The translations under genes were made by a program, and so were the position numbers. Positions 1 through 8,633 of a DNA stretch of 64,000 nt are shown one piece after another. The stretch comes from Shewanella sp. MBTL60-112-B2 (GTDB lineage Bacteria; Pseudomonadota; Gammaproteobacteria; Enterobacterales; Shewanellaceae). Every line of letters starts with the position of its first letter. Positions within the stretch are counted from its first letter, which is position 1. The stretch is taken from positions 1 to 64,000 of the forward strand of contig NZ_BPFA01000011.1 in the NCBI RefSeq assembly GCF_019655055.1, read 5' to 3'. The notes under the pieces are model-generated. The model saw only the letters and a program-made list of their open reading frames with translations, did not search any database and had not been told where the DNA came from.

Positions 1-323
1 AATGTAGATCACTACCTCGATTTTCGCCAATAACGAACTGGTATCACATTAGAAATCAACCCAAAGAGATCGCGATCACACTAAAGGCAAAATAACTAAC
101 TTTCAGTAACTTGTGATGCTCGGCCTATTAAAACCTTTTTGACTCGTTAATTTCATAAAATCAAAACAGAAGTTAGTGATGCGCATCCCGTTTATTAAAT
201 ATTTGCGATCTAAGTGAAGCAATAACTACGTCAAAACTGAAAGTTTTTAACCTTGAAGCATATTTTGAACTTACGCCATCCTGAACTAGAGTGAGCCAAC
301 TTAAAATAATAAGAGACATTCCA
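1..323. other. Left-edge non-coding region
   Basis: I see no supportable gene here. The stretch is AT-rich and ends at the first gene of the window. It presumably holds that gene's promoter, but I could not pick a convincing -35/-10 pair or a strong operator dyad. Confidence 0.4.
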
Positions 324-1718
324 ATGTCATTTGAATCGACCAAAGTACCCGACAATACCGATGGTAAAATGTCAAAACAGCAAAAGAACTTACTCATTCT
401 AGCTGCTGATATTCTACTGTTAGTTTTGATGTATCACTTTCTTCCCTTTGACCAAGGGGTTAACACAGGCTTAGCTATGCTTGTCTTCGCGGCAATACTG
501 TGGTTAACCGAAGCGATTCATATCAGTGTCACAGCGATTTTAATCCCCATCTTAGCGGTTCTATTTGGCGTGTTCGAAACCCAAGCGGCCATGAGCAACT
601 TTGCTAACCCCATTATTTACCTTTTCTTCGGCGGTTTTGTACTCGCAGCAGCGCTTAACCACCAAGGAATTGATAAGTTGATTGCGCAAAAAGTACTGGG
701 AGCATCGAAGGGCCGACTCTCTGTCGCCTGTTTTATGCTATTTGGGATCACTGCTGGTCTTTCTATGTGGATTAGCAACACGGCAACGACCGCAATGATG
801 TTGCCGCTGGCACTTGGGATCTTGCATCAAATCGATATAGAGAAACACAAAAGCACTTACCTGTTTTTACTTCTTGGTATCGCCTATTCGGCAAACATTG
901 GCGGTATTGGTACATTAGTGGGTAGTCCACCCAATGCTATTGCAGCAGCTCAGGTAGGGCTTTCATTTGCCGATTGGCTTGAGTTCGGTCTTATTACAGT
1001 TGCCATCATGCTGCCTATGATGCTTATTGCTCTCTATCTTTACCTTAAGCCCGATCTATCAATGATCTGCGAAGTCAAAATGGAGCAGCAATCGCTCAAT
1101 TTCCAAGGCAAGCTCACACTCGTTATCTTTATCGCTACTGTTTGTTGCTGGATTTTCAGTAAACCCATTGCTCAAGCATTAGGTGGGATCGCTAAATTCG
1201 ATACTATTGTGGCTCTCGGCTCAGTCGTGTTGTTAGCAGGCCTTGGTTTAGTCAAATGGAAAAAAATTGAAACCACAACGGATTGGGGCGTACTCATTTT
1301 GTTCGGTGGCGGATTAACCTTAAGTGCAGTTCTTAAAGCGACTGGCACTAGCGTATTCTTAGCGCACTGGATAACCGACATTTTCGGCAATACTCATATG
1401 GCACTGTTCACCTTTGCTGTGATTGCCTTCGTCGTTATGCTGACAGAGTTTGCCAGTAACACTGCTAGTGCAGCATTGTTAGTCCCTGTATTTGCCGCCA
1501 TAGCTGAGGCATTAGGGCTATCTCCAGTAATGCTATCGGTATTGATTGGTATCGCCGCCTCTTGTGCCTTTATGTTACCTGTTGCGACGCCGCCTAACGC
1601 CATCGTTTATGGCTCTGGCTATATTAAACAATCTGAGATGATGAGAGCTGGTGTGATCATTAACTTCATCAGTATGCTTGTACTCTATATCATCGCTCAT
1701 ACTTTCTGGGAAATCTAA
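324..1718 (+). CDS. DASS (SLC13)-family sodium:anion/dicarboxylate symporter
   Basis: Predicted inner-membrane symporter of 464 residues, hydrophobic throughout with about 11-12 membrane segments. The family's paired sodium-clamp motifs are visible as SNT in the N-terminal half ([12 protein letters not shown]) and again in the C-terminal half ([13 protein letters not shown]). Each is matched by a proline-rich re-entrant motif (GSPPNAIAA and [12 protein letters not shown]), so the inverted-repeat architecture is complete. Members carry C4-dicarboxylates, citrate or sulfate with Na+; the substrate cannot be read from the sequence. I chose the ATG at 324, preceded by AAGAGA, over an in-frame GTG at 291. 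The gene is convergent with methionine gamma-lyase and the two share a hairpin terminator. Confidence 0.85.
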   Translation: MSFESTKVPDNTDGKMSKQQKNLLILAADILLLVLMYHFLPFDQGVNTGLAMLVFAAILWLTEAIHISVTAILIPILAVLFGVFETQAAMSNFANPIIYLFFGGFVLAAALNHQGIDKLIAQKVLGASKGRLSVACFMLFGITAGLSMWISNTATTAMMLPLALGILHQIDIEKHKSTYLFLLLGIAYSANIGGIGTLVGSPPNAIAAAQVGLSFADWLEFGLITVAIMLPMMLIALYLYLKPDLSMICEVKMEQQSLNFQGKLTLVIFIATVCCWIFSKPIAQALGGIAKFDTIVALGSVVLLAGLGLVKWKKIETTTDWGVLILFGGGLTLSAVLKATGTSVFLAHWITDIFGNTHMALFTFAVIAFVVMLTEFASNTASAALLVPVFAAIAEALGLSPVMLSVLIGIAASCAFMLPVATPPNAIVYGSGYIKQSEMMRAGVIINFISMLVLYIIAHTFWEI

Positions 1719-1735
1719 AAGCTAAGTTCAAACTA

Positions 1736-1764
1736 TTAGCCCTGCTTATCTTTGGCAGGGCTAA
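1736..1764. terminator. Hairpin between convergent genes
   Basis: Perfect 10-bp inverted repeat TTAGCCCTGC / GCAGGGCTAA with a 9-nt loop, between the symporter and methionine gamma-lyase stop codons. The U-tract is poor on both strands, so termination may be inefficient or Rho-assisted. Confidence 0.6.
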
Positions 1765-1784
1765 CTTCCTAAGTAAAGCTCATA

Positions 1785-2963
1785 TTACAAATCCACTAAG
1801 CCATCTTCCAGAGCCTGAATAATATCTGCTACCGATTCAAGGCCCACTGAGATCCTAAGTAAGTTATTTTTAATTCCCGCCTTAATACGCTCCTCTTCAC
1901 TATAAGGTGAATGGGTCATTGATGCTGGATGTTGAATTAAAGACTCGGCATCGCCAAGACTGACAGCAATAGAAAACAGTGATAACCGATTGATGAAGGC
2001 TATTGATTGTTCGAGGCTCGCATCTAACTCAAAGGCGATGACCCCTCCGCCTCTGCGCATCTGGCTGCCCATAAGCTCATGCGCTGGATGACTTTCAAGA
2101 CCGGGATAGTACACTTTTGACACTTTAGGGTGACCTTCCAGATAACTTGCCACTTTCTCAGCATTATCGCAGTGTCGGGTTACCCGTACGTCTAAGGTTT
2201 TCAGTCCACGCAAAATCAGCCAAGCATCGTGAGGCGAAATCACCGCGCCAACGTCTTTTAGTACTTCAAACTTAATCACTTCCATCTGTGCAAAGCTGGC
2301 ACATATAAGCCCTGCAATCACATCACCATGGCCATTGAGGTACTTGGTTGCACTGTGAATAACGATATCAATGCCATGTTGAATTGGTTGTTGCAGCAAT
2401 GGCGTCATAAAAGTGTTATCCACCACACTCACCAAGTTATGTTGCTTGGCGATATGGGCAATAACATCCAGATTAAACACATCGAGATGCGGGTTAACCG
2501 GGGTTTCACAAAATATCACTTTAGTATTTTGCTTTATTGCAGCTTTAATCGCCTCTTCGTCACTGAAGTTAACTAGCGTCACCTCGATGCCAAACTTAAC
2601 CAGTTGCGAGGTCATAAGGGAGAAGGTGCAGCCATAAACAGCGTGAGATGCGACTAAGTGATCGCCATGGCTTAAATTTGCCAGCAAGGCAGCTGACACT
2701 GCGGCCATTCCTGAGGCCGTCGCTGCGGCAGTATCGCTGCCTTCTAGTGCCGCAATTTTACGCTCAAGTTCTGCCGTAGTCGGATTGCCTAATCGAGTAT
2801 AGATATAACCTGGCTCATCACCCGAAAATCGAGCCCCGCCTTGCTCTGCGGTCTCAAACACAAAGGTTGCACTCTGGCACAGGGGCGTGACAAGTGCACC
2901 AAACTCATTATTCTCACGGCCAGCGTGGATCACTTTTGTGGCAAGTTGCCATCTATCTTGCAT
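1785..2963 (-). CDS. mdeA: Methionine gamma-lyase (PLP-dependent)
   Basis: Cys/Met-metabolism PLP enzyme of 392 residues, the usual family length. The PLP lysine is K207 in SATKYLNGHGD, and the cofactor-stacking tyrosine is Y110 in HAVYGC. The Cys directly after it (C112) corresponds to the active-site cysteine typical of methionine gamma-lyases. It is usually absent in cystathionine gamma-synthases, which supports breakdown of L-methionine to methanethiol, ammonia and 2-oxobutyrate. An O-succinylhomoserine sulfhydrylase role cannot be fully excluded. The gene is monocistronic on the minus strand, with about 290 bp of upstream non-coding DNA carrying a TTGTAA-N8-TTACAA dyad. Confidence 0.8.
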   Translation of the reverse strand: MQDRWQLATKVIHAGRENNEFGALVTPLCQSATFVFETAEQGGARFSGDEPGYIYTRLGNPTTAELERKIAALEGSDTAAATASGMAAVSAALLANLSHGDHLVASHAVYGCTFSLMTSQLVKFGIEVTLVNFSDEEAIKAAIKQNTKVIFCETPVNPHLDVFNLDVIAHIAKQHNLVSVVDNTFMTPLLQQPIQHGIDIVIHSATKYLNGHGDVIAGLICASFAQMEVIKFEVLKDVGAVISPHDAWLILRGLKTLDVRVTRHCDNAEKVASYLEGHPKVSKVYYPGLESHPAHELMGSQMRRGGGVIAFELDASLEQSIAFINRLSLFSIAVSLGDAESLIQHPASMTHSPYSEEERIKAGIKNNLLRISVGLESVADIIQALEDGLVDL

Positions 2964-3193
2964 AATGCTCTCCCAACTTGGTTACGACCGACCTTTTAAT
3001 AGTTGTTAATGTCAGCCTTATCTCTTCAATCTCAAATGAATTTTCCAACCCATTCAGAAGAACAATTGAAACAACAAAGGTTGGTGTTAGTTCCATAATC
3101 AAGATGAACTAGTCTGAGTAAAGATTATACTTTCTGGAGGCAATTCTACGCGCCAAAATTGTAAAGTGAATGTTACAAGTAAGGGCTAAGTAC

Positions 3194-3220
3194 AAAAATA
3201 GGCTGCATGACTGCAGCCTC
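3194..3220 (-). terminator. Rho-independent terminator after ycjF
   Basis: On the minus strand an 8-bp stem (AGGCTGCA / TGCAGCCT) with a 4-nt loop is followed by ATTTTTG. It lies about 30 nt past the ycjF stop and ends the psp-ycjXF direction of transcription. Confidence 0.75.
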
Positions 3221-3252
3221 TGATAGGTATAAGGTATTAAACCAAGACAAGA

Positions 3253-4347
3253 TTAGTCTTGATAGACTTTGCTCTTGTCAGATTTTGCCGCTTTTGACAA
3301 AACGCTAGTCGACAGCTCCTTTAGACTTAAGAGTAGTTCTTTATGGATCCCTGATAGCTTAGGTTTTGATTGCTGATTAAACTCAAGCGGACGGCAAAGG
3401 GCCATTGCTTGATAACCTAGCCTAGCCGTTAGCAGTCCACCACCTAACCCTTGCCCTAGCCTCGCCGATAGCTTGCCTGACATCTCAACCGACAACAGTT
3501 GGGTGCCTAAGTCGGTAATGATCTCACTGGAACCCGCATAGATAATATTACCTACAATACTGCGAATAAGCTTTACTCTGCTCCAGTAGCCTAACTCTAT
3601 GCCATAACAGTCGGCAATCTTATTAATCATGCTCTGATTGCGCCAAAGAATAATCGCCATATCCAATACCGCTAATGGGCTCGCAGCTAATAGCAGCGCT
3701 GACTCTTGGGCAAAACGACGGACGATTTTCTTGGCGACCAAGTCGCGCTCTGTTAACACTATAGAGTCGAACAACATCAACTTTTCTGCGTCGTTATGCT
3801 CTGACATGTTGTTAAGTTGAAACTTTGTCAGCTCTGCAGTCTTGGGCAATTTAGCGACGATGTCATCAATAAAGGGATCGGCCTCCCCCATCTGCATACT
3901 GTGCACTAAGCGCTTGCCCACTGTTTGCGTGTCTTCGATATGCTTAAGAGCTTTAAGCTTACGCCATTCAACAAAAGTCACTTTACCAGCCCAAAGTAAC
4001 ACTAATCCTGTGACACTGGCATACAGCCCAAACAACCAACTGCTTTGCACAAAGGCGGCCTGTAGACCAAGAAAACCTTCTACCGCAATCACGATGGCAA
4101 CGCCGGCTAAACAGGCTCTAGCAAGCCAGTTACGCTTAGTTTTAGCACTCTTGTGCGCCGCTAATGACTCAAAATGGGATAAACGTTGCTCAACGAGCAG
4201 ATCAAGCTCTGGCTCATTCTCAGATTCAGCCTCAATAAAATCGACTTGCTCCTCAAAGCTGACAGAGCGAGCTAGTTTCGATTCAGGCACATTAGCATCA
4301 GTGTCAAACCGCTGCTGCTTTCTTATGGAATTATCACCTTGTGACAT
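3253..4347 (-). CDS. ycjF: YcjF/TIGR01620-family inner-membrane protein
   Basis: Membrane protein of 364 residues. It has an acidic, charged N-terminal region of about 75 residues, then two closely spaced hydrophobic segments (around residues 80-130), and a C-terminal domain with further hydrophobic stretches. It matches the UPF0283/YcjF family, which travels with YcjX and the psp genes in many Gammaproteobacteria. The molecular function is unknown; a role in envelope stress is inferred from the neighbourhood. The gene starts about 20 nt after ycjX, so the two are probably co-transcribed. I chose the ATG at 4347 rather than the GTG two codons earlier. Confidence 0.85.
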   Translation of the reverse strand: MSQGDNSIRKQQRFDTDANVPESKLARSVSFEEQVDFIEAESENEPELDLLVEQRLSHFESLAAHKSAKTKRNWLARACLAGVAIVIAVEGFLGLQAAFVQSSWLFGLYASVTGLVLLWAGKVTFVEWRKLKALKHIEDTQTVGKRLVHSMQMGEADPFIDDIVAKLPKTAELTKFQLNNMSEHNDAEKLMLFDSIVLTERDLVAKKIVRRFAQESALLLAASPLAVLDMAIILWRNQSMINKIADCYGIELGYWSRVKLIRSIVGNIIYAGSSEIITDLGTQLLSVEMSGKLSARLGQGLGGGLLTARLGYQAMALCRPLEFNQQSKPKLSGIHKELLLSLKELSTSVLSKAAKSDKSKVYQD

Positions 4348-4367
4348 AAACACTCACTTACTAAAAA

Positions 4368-5813
4368 TCACTTTAATTTATCGCCCAGCAAAAACTGCAA
4401 CACATGATCTAATCGAATATGTTCAAAGTCGGCATTACTACGCTGGGTATTTTTATTGGTAGCAGGGACAAAATTGATAAACTCAAACCCTTGCTCATCC
4501 CAAAAATCGGAAGCAGGCAGAGACTTAGGTACCTCACCTGGAAATAAGGTCACGGACTGTCGCTTACTAAGCTCAGTCCCCCGCACCACCTCAATCTCTT
4601 TACCGTCTTGCTTGACCATGCCATGGCTGGTCGATTTAATGGCACTGATTGCCATTGTCTCCACTTCGCAGCCTTCGAATTTGGCGTATTGCTGGCTTTG
4701 ATGCACGAGCTGGGTCAACAGTGACAATACATTGCCCTGCTGATCACGAGTCACATGGTCAACCTTGCTCGCAGCAAATAGTAATTTATCAATTTTAGGT
4801 GCAAATAAGCGTTTCAATAAACTCGATTGGCCAAAATGAAAACTCTCCATCACCGCATGGATAGCCGACTTCATATCATTAAACTGGGCTTGACCTCGAT
4901 TGAGTGGACTAAAGCAGTCGACCAATACCAATTGTCTATCAAACTTGGCAAAGTAGTCCTGATAAAAGGGTTTAACCACCCTGCTCACGTACTCTTTATA
5001 ACGCAGCTTTAACGTATGGTAAAAACTATTGGCTACTGACTGTTCTAGAGACTGAAACATTTGTTCACTTATATTAAGCAATGGGAACAAAGCCAGCACG
5101 GGCGTGCCATCTAACTCGCCTGGCAATAATAAACGCCCTGGTTGCGCATAATAGAATCCATGATTACTGACGCAGTCTTGCAATACTTTCTGGTAAAGAT
5201 CGGCAAGCTGCTGCAGCTTAAGTTCATCGGCAGGACTTGCAAGATCCACTGCATCGAAAGCCTTGGAAAACGCACTAAAATGAACCGAACGTTCAAATAC
5301 CGCTTTGCGCTGTTCTTGAGTATTTGACCACTGCTGGAATGATAGTTTGAGCATGGGTAGATCAAGTAACCACTCACCTGGATAATCGACGATATCCAGA
5401 TATAAGGTGGCGCTATCGGTCAGTTTCGACAACAGACCTTTGCCAGGGCGATACTTGATAGCCAGTCGTAATTCACTAATATTTCGCGTGGAAACTGGCC
5501 AAGTCTGTGGCTCGGTAGTTAACGACTTAATGGCCGCATCATAATTAAAGCTTGGAATGGTCAAGTCTGGTTGCATATCGCGTTTAACGCCATAAAGCCT
5601 GCCGTCTCGAGCCACTCGCCATAAAGGTAATTGGGAGCCAGTTTCTGCAATGCCCGAATGTAGCAGCTGATTGACTAAGCCTGTAATAAAGGCTGTTTTA
5701 CCTGCTCCCGCTAATCCGGTAACCGCTAATCGTAAATTTCTATCTGTGGTTCTTAGCGCAACGGCTTGAGTATTCTTACCAAGCTTTTTGAGTGACTGTT
5801 TAAGACTCGCCAT
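4368..5813 (-). CDS. ycjX: YcjX-family P-loop GTPase-like protein (DUF463)
   Basis: Protein of 481 residues with a Walker A/P-loop GLAGAGKT at residues 33-40 and the switch-type motif DYPGEWLLDLP further in. It has no membrane segments. It matches the YcjX/DUF463 family of stress-associated NTPases, members of the Psp regulon in enterics; the cellular role is not settled. It sits between pspC and ycjF on the same strand. The 102-nt gap to pspC contains a GC hairpin near 5848-5868 but no clear U-tract, so read-through from the psp operon is plausible. Confidence 0.85.
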   Translation of the reverse strand: MASLKQSLKKLGKNTQAVALRTTDRNLRLAVTGLAGAGKTAFITGLVNQLLHSGIAETGSQLPLWRVARDGRLYGVKRDMQPDLTIPSFNYDAAIKSLTTEPQTWPVSTRNISELRLAIKYRPGKGLLSKLTDSATLYLDIVDYPGEWLLDLPMLKLSFQQWSNTQEQRKAVFERSVHFSAFSKAFDAVDLASPADELKLQQLADLYQKVLQDCVSNHGFYYAQPGRLLLPGELDGTPVLALFPLLNISEQMFQSLEQSVANSFYHTLKLRYKEYVSRVVKPFYQDYFAKFDRQLVLVDCFSPLNRGQAQFNDMKSAIHAVMESFHFGQSSLLKRLFAPKIDKLLFAASKVDHVTRDQQGNVLSLLTQLVHQSQQYAKFEGCEVETMAISAIKSTSHGMVKQDGKEIEVVRGTELSKRQSVTLFPGEVPKSLPASDFWDEQGFEFINFVPATNKNTQRSNADFEHIRLDHVLQFLLGDKLK

Positions 5814-5915
5814 AAAATGAAGTGAAACCCGTTTGAGGAAGTTCTAGGGCAGTATAGCCTGCCCCTTCATTGAACTATAGATTGTTGACCCATATAAACT
5901 ATTGGACTATGAATC

Positions 5916-6305
5916 TTATAGATTGTTGATTTGATCTTTAAGATCGTAATTATCAGAAGTCACATGACGCTCTAAGTTCTGTAGTCGAACTTCTAACGAC
6001 CTAAACTGGCTATTCACATCTCTTAATGCCATTTTGGCCGGTTCACCTGACTGCCAAACCTTCTTCTTTAGTCCAATTTCTTTACTTGACTCGTTTTTGC
6101 CAGTGCCGGGCTTAATATCTAAGATCATCCAAAGTAACACATAGATAATCAAAACAATCCCGGAGCCACCCAATAAGAAGATTGAGGCTGCAAGTACTCT
6201 GACTAGCCAAGTTTCAAAATTAAAGTAATCTGCAATTCCCGCGCAAACACCCGCAATTTTACCCGACTGAGGAATTCGATATAACGTTTTATTTCCTTCG
6301 TTCAT
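5916..6305 (-). CDS. pspC: Phage shock protein C (PspC domain)
   Basis: Inner-membrane protein of 129 residues with the PspC domain signature near the N-terminus (YRIPQSGKIAGVCAGIADYF). One long hydrophobic segment at about 45-70 is followed by a charged C-terminal tail that may form a coiled coil. With PspB it senses inner-membrane stress and recruits PspA. The start was chosen at 6305 because a strong AAGGAGG sits 8 nt upstream. The open frame extends 9 codons further, but that extension runs through the ribosome binding site. Gene order pspA-pspB-pspC is canonical; no pspD, pspE or pspG follows. Confidence 0.9.
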   Translation of the reverse strand: MNEGNKTLYRIPQSGKIAGVCAGIADYFNFETWLVRVLAASIFLLGGSGIVLIIYVLLWMILDIKPGTGKNESSKEIGLKKKVWQSGEPAKMALRDVNSQFRSLEVRLQNLERHVTSDNYDLKDQINNL

Positions 6306-6370
6306 CTCTACATCCTCCTTATTAAGCACCAATTTGGTCGTATTTATTTATTGCTAGAGAAATCGTCTGT

Positions 6371-6604
6371 TTAGTCATGACGATTTCTCCACTGCGGCGC
6401 CTCACTGTCTAAGATAGCTTCTAGCGTTTCGATGCGATGAGACATCTTATCCGCTTTAGCAATTAACTCATTAAGCTGGCTAAACTCTTCTTCAGTAAGT
6501 CCCTGGCTAACCTGTCGCTTACTGCGGTAATGAAGTATTAGCCATATTGGAGCCACAAAAATCATAAAGATGATAATTGGAGCCATCAAAATATCCGTGT
6601 TCAT
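6371..6604 (-). CDS. pspB: Phage shock protein B
   Basis: Small membrane protein of 77 residues. It has one N-terminal transmembrane helix (about residues 6-24) followed by a basic turn (HYRSKRQ) and an amphipathic coiled-coil tail. This is the family's standard size and layout. PspB acts with PspC at the inner membrane to bind PspA and so release PspF. It lies 23 nt after pspA and 65 nt before pspC on the same strand. Confidence 0.9.
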   Translation of the reverse strand: MNTDILMAPIIIFMIFVAPIWLILHYRSKRQVSQGLTEEEFSQLNELIAKADKMSHRIETLEAILDSEAPQWRNRHD

Positions 6605-6627
6605 AACTCACCTCTGATTAGTATTGA

Positions 6628-7305
6628 TTATTTAGTTTTTGTTTTACTTTCCTTCATTTTAGCCTTGAGCGCTTCAAGCTCCGCACTAACTGAATCTTCA
6701 GCTTCTAGGGCGGCAAACTCGTCATTAAGCGACTTCTTATTACCTAAATCGTAAGAATCAACCTGCGATTCTAGGCTTTCAACACGACGCTCATATTGCT
6801 CAAACTTGCTCATCGCATTATCAATCTTGCTAGAATCAAGCTGCTTTTTCACCTCTAAACGTGATGAAGCTGTCTGCTTACGCATGATAATAGTCTTTTG
6901 ACGCGCTTTAGCGTCGGCTAGCTTTTCTTGAAGTAAGTTCACTTCGTCTTTAAGACGTAAGATGTGCTCTTCAACGACAACTAACTCCGCGGCAAGGTTT
7001 TGCGCTAGGTCATTGGCTTTTTGCTTTTCAACTAAAGCCGCTTTAGCAAGATCTTCACGGTTTTTAGACAAAGCTAATTCAGCTTTACTTTCCCAATCTT
7101 GTACTTGCTCTTGTACTTTAGCGATACGGCGAATGATCTCTTTTTTCTCGGCTAACACTTTTGCTGAGGTAGAGCGTACTTCAACTAACGTATCTTCCAT
7201 CTCTTGGATGATCAGACGAACCATTTTCTCTGGATCTTCGGCCTTATCGAGTAATGCACTGATATTCGAGTTAATGATGTCTGCAAAGCGTGAAAAGATT
7301 CCCAT
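6628..7305 (-). CDS. pspA: Phage shock protein A (PspA/IM30 family)
   Basis: Protein of 225 residues, almost wholly alpha-helical and coiled-coil, with the amphipathic N-terminal helix MGIFSRFADIINSNISALL that binds stressed membranes. It belongs to the ESCRT-III-like PspA/Vipp1 family. It oligomerises on the inner membrane to limit proton leak and, when unstressed, inhibits the activator PspF. It is the first gene of pspABC and diverges from pspF. A sigma-54-type promoter lies about 45-60 nt upstream. The C-terminus ends in a lysine-rich tail. Confidence 0.95.
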   Translation of the reverse strand: MGIFSRFADIINSNISALLDKAEDPEKMVRLIIQEMEDTLVEVRSTSAKVLAEKKEIIRRIAKVQEQVQDWESKAELALSKNREDLAKAALVEKQKANDLAQNLAAELVVVEEHILRLKDEVNLLQEKLADAKARQKTIIMRKQTASSRLEVKKQLDSSKIDNAMSKFEQYERRVESLESQVDSYDLGNKKSLNDEFAALEAEDSVSAELEALKAKMKESKTKTK

Positions 7306-7345
7306 AATGTTTCCCTCTAATTAACGTTGGATTCGATAATTACAA

Positions 7346-7362
7346 TCCATATTCCGTGCCAA
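7346..7362 (-). promoter_or_regulatory. Sigma-54 (-24/-12) promoter for pspA
   Basis: The minus strand reads TTGGCACG-GAAT-ATGGA. This gives a near-perfect -24 element (TGGCAC) and a -12 element with GG in place of GC, at the correct 12-nt G-to-G distance. Its place between pspA and the enhancer-binding-protein gene pspF fits the known psp architecture. Confidence 0.75.
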
Positions 7363-7480
7363 CTTTAACTTTTCAATACTATACAGCGACTTAAACAAAT
7401 ATTTAACTTTTTCTTTCATTTATAAACTGAGCATCATATTATTATTTTCACCAATTATTAGCGTGAAAGACTAAATTACT

Positions 7481-8569
7481 GTGAGAAAGCAATTTCAACA
7501 AGATAACCTTATCGGTCAATCCAATGCTCTTTTAGAAGTCTTAGAGCATATTTCACAAGTTGCACCACTGTCTAAGCCAGTGCTAATAATTGGTGAGCGC
7601 GGCACAGGCAAAGAGCTTATCGCCGAGCGATTACACTACTTATCAAAGCGTTGGGATCAGAGCTTTATCAAACTTAACTGCTCATCATTAAGTGAAAACT
7701 TACTCGAAAGTGAGCTATTTGGCCATGATGCGGGGGCATTTACAGGAGCCAGTAAAAAGCATGAAGGCAGATTTGAGCGCGCCGACGGCGGCACGCTGTT
7801 TTTAGATGAGCTAGCCAATACCTCAGGACTAATTCAGGAAAAACTACTGCGGGTCATTGAATACGGTGAATTTGAACGAGTCGGTGGTAGTAAAACAGTA
7901 CAAACTGATGTGCGCCTGATCTGTGCCGCCAATGAAGACTTACCCACTCTTGCCGACGCCGGTGAGTTTAGAGCGGATTTGCTCGATAGGCTCGCTTTCG
8001 ATGTGATCACCCTTCCGCCCCTGAGACACAGAAGCGAAGATATCATGCCGTTGGCCGAATATTTTGCTATAGGCATGGCAAGACAGTTAAAGCTTGAGCT
8101 ATTTGAAGGTTTTAGCAGCAATGCTATCAAGCAGCTCATGGAGTATCAGTGGCCTGGTAATATCCGCGAGCTTAAAAACGTGGTTGAGCGTAGCGTCTAT
8201 CGAAATGCTGAAACAAATGCCGCAATAGATCAAATCATTATCGACCCATTTGCTTCTCCCTATCGCCCGACTAAACGGGTTAAAACCAAAGAGCGACAGC
8301 AAACAATTGCACCCGAGGTTAATTCAACGGCCAGTAACGGCAGCGATGAAGTAAGTGCTAACATAAGTACTAGCAATAGTGCAGCAACTGATATGGGCGT
8401 TAGCTTTCCTATCGACTTTAAAACCCATTGTGAACAGGGTGAAGTCAGGATCTTAAAACAAGCATTAGAAGCGGGTCAGTTTAATCAAAAGAAAACCGCA
8501 GAACTGCTGGGATTAAGTTACCATCAACTTCGCGGGATCTTAAAGAAATACAACTTGCTGGATAAATAA
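7481..8569 (+). CDS. pspF: PspF, sigma-54-dependent activator of the psp operon
   Basis: Enhancer-binding protein of 362 residues. The AAA+ domain starts near residue 8 with no N-terminal receiver or PAS domain, as in PspF. Walker A is GERGTGKE, the sigma-54-contacting loop is GAFTGA, and Walker B is GGTLFLDEL. The Fis-type helix-turn-helix is at the extreme C-terminus ([18 protein letters not shown]). A low-complexity linker rich in Ser, Asn and Thr separates the two domains. The start is GTG. It drives the divergent pspABC promoter when PspA is sequestered. Confidence 0.92.
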   Translation: MRKQFQQDNLIGQSNALLEVLEHISQVAPLSKPVLIIGERGTGKELIAERLHYLSKRWDQSFIKLNCSSLSENLLESELFGHDAGAFTGASKKHEGRFERADGGTLFLDELANTSGLIQEKLLRVIEYGEFERVGGSKTVQTDVRLICAANEDLPTLADAGEFRADLLDRLAFDVITLPPLRHRSEDIMPLAEYFAIGMARQLKLELFEGFSSNAIKQLMEYQWPGNIRELKNVVERSVYRNAETNAAIDQIIIDPFASPYRPTKRVKTKERQQTIAPEVNSTASNGSDEVSANISTSNSAATDMGVSFPIDFKTHCEQGEVRILKQALEAGQFNQKKTAELLGLSYHQLRGILKKYNLLDK

Positions 8570-8633
8570 TTGCTGTTAGCTAGCGGGCACTGTTAAAATA
8601 GCTATTATCGTTCAGTTCAAAAATGACGGCTTA

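Noticed and set aside
3842..4462. 206-codon plus-strand frame opposite ycjF/ycjX
   Set aside because: It spans the 3' end of one gene and the 5' end of another on the opposite strand and has no protein-like composition; the minus-strand genes are well supported.
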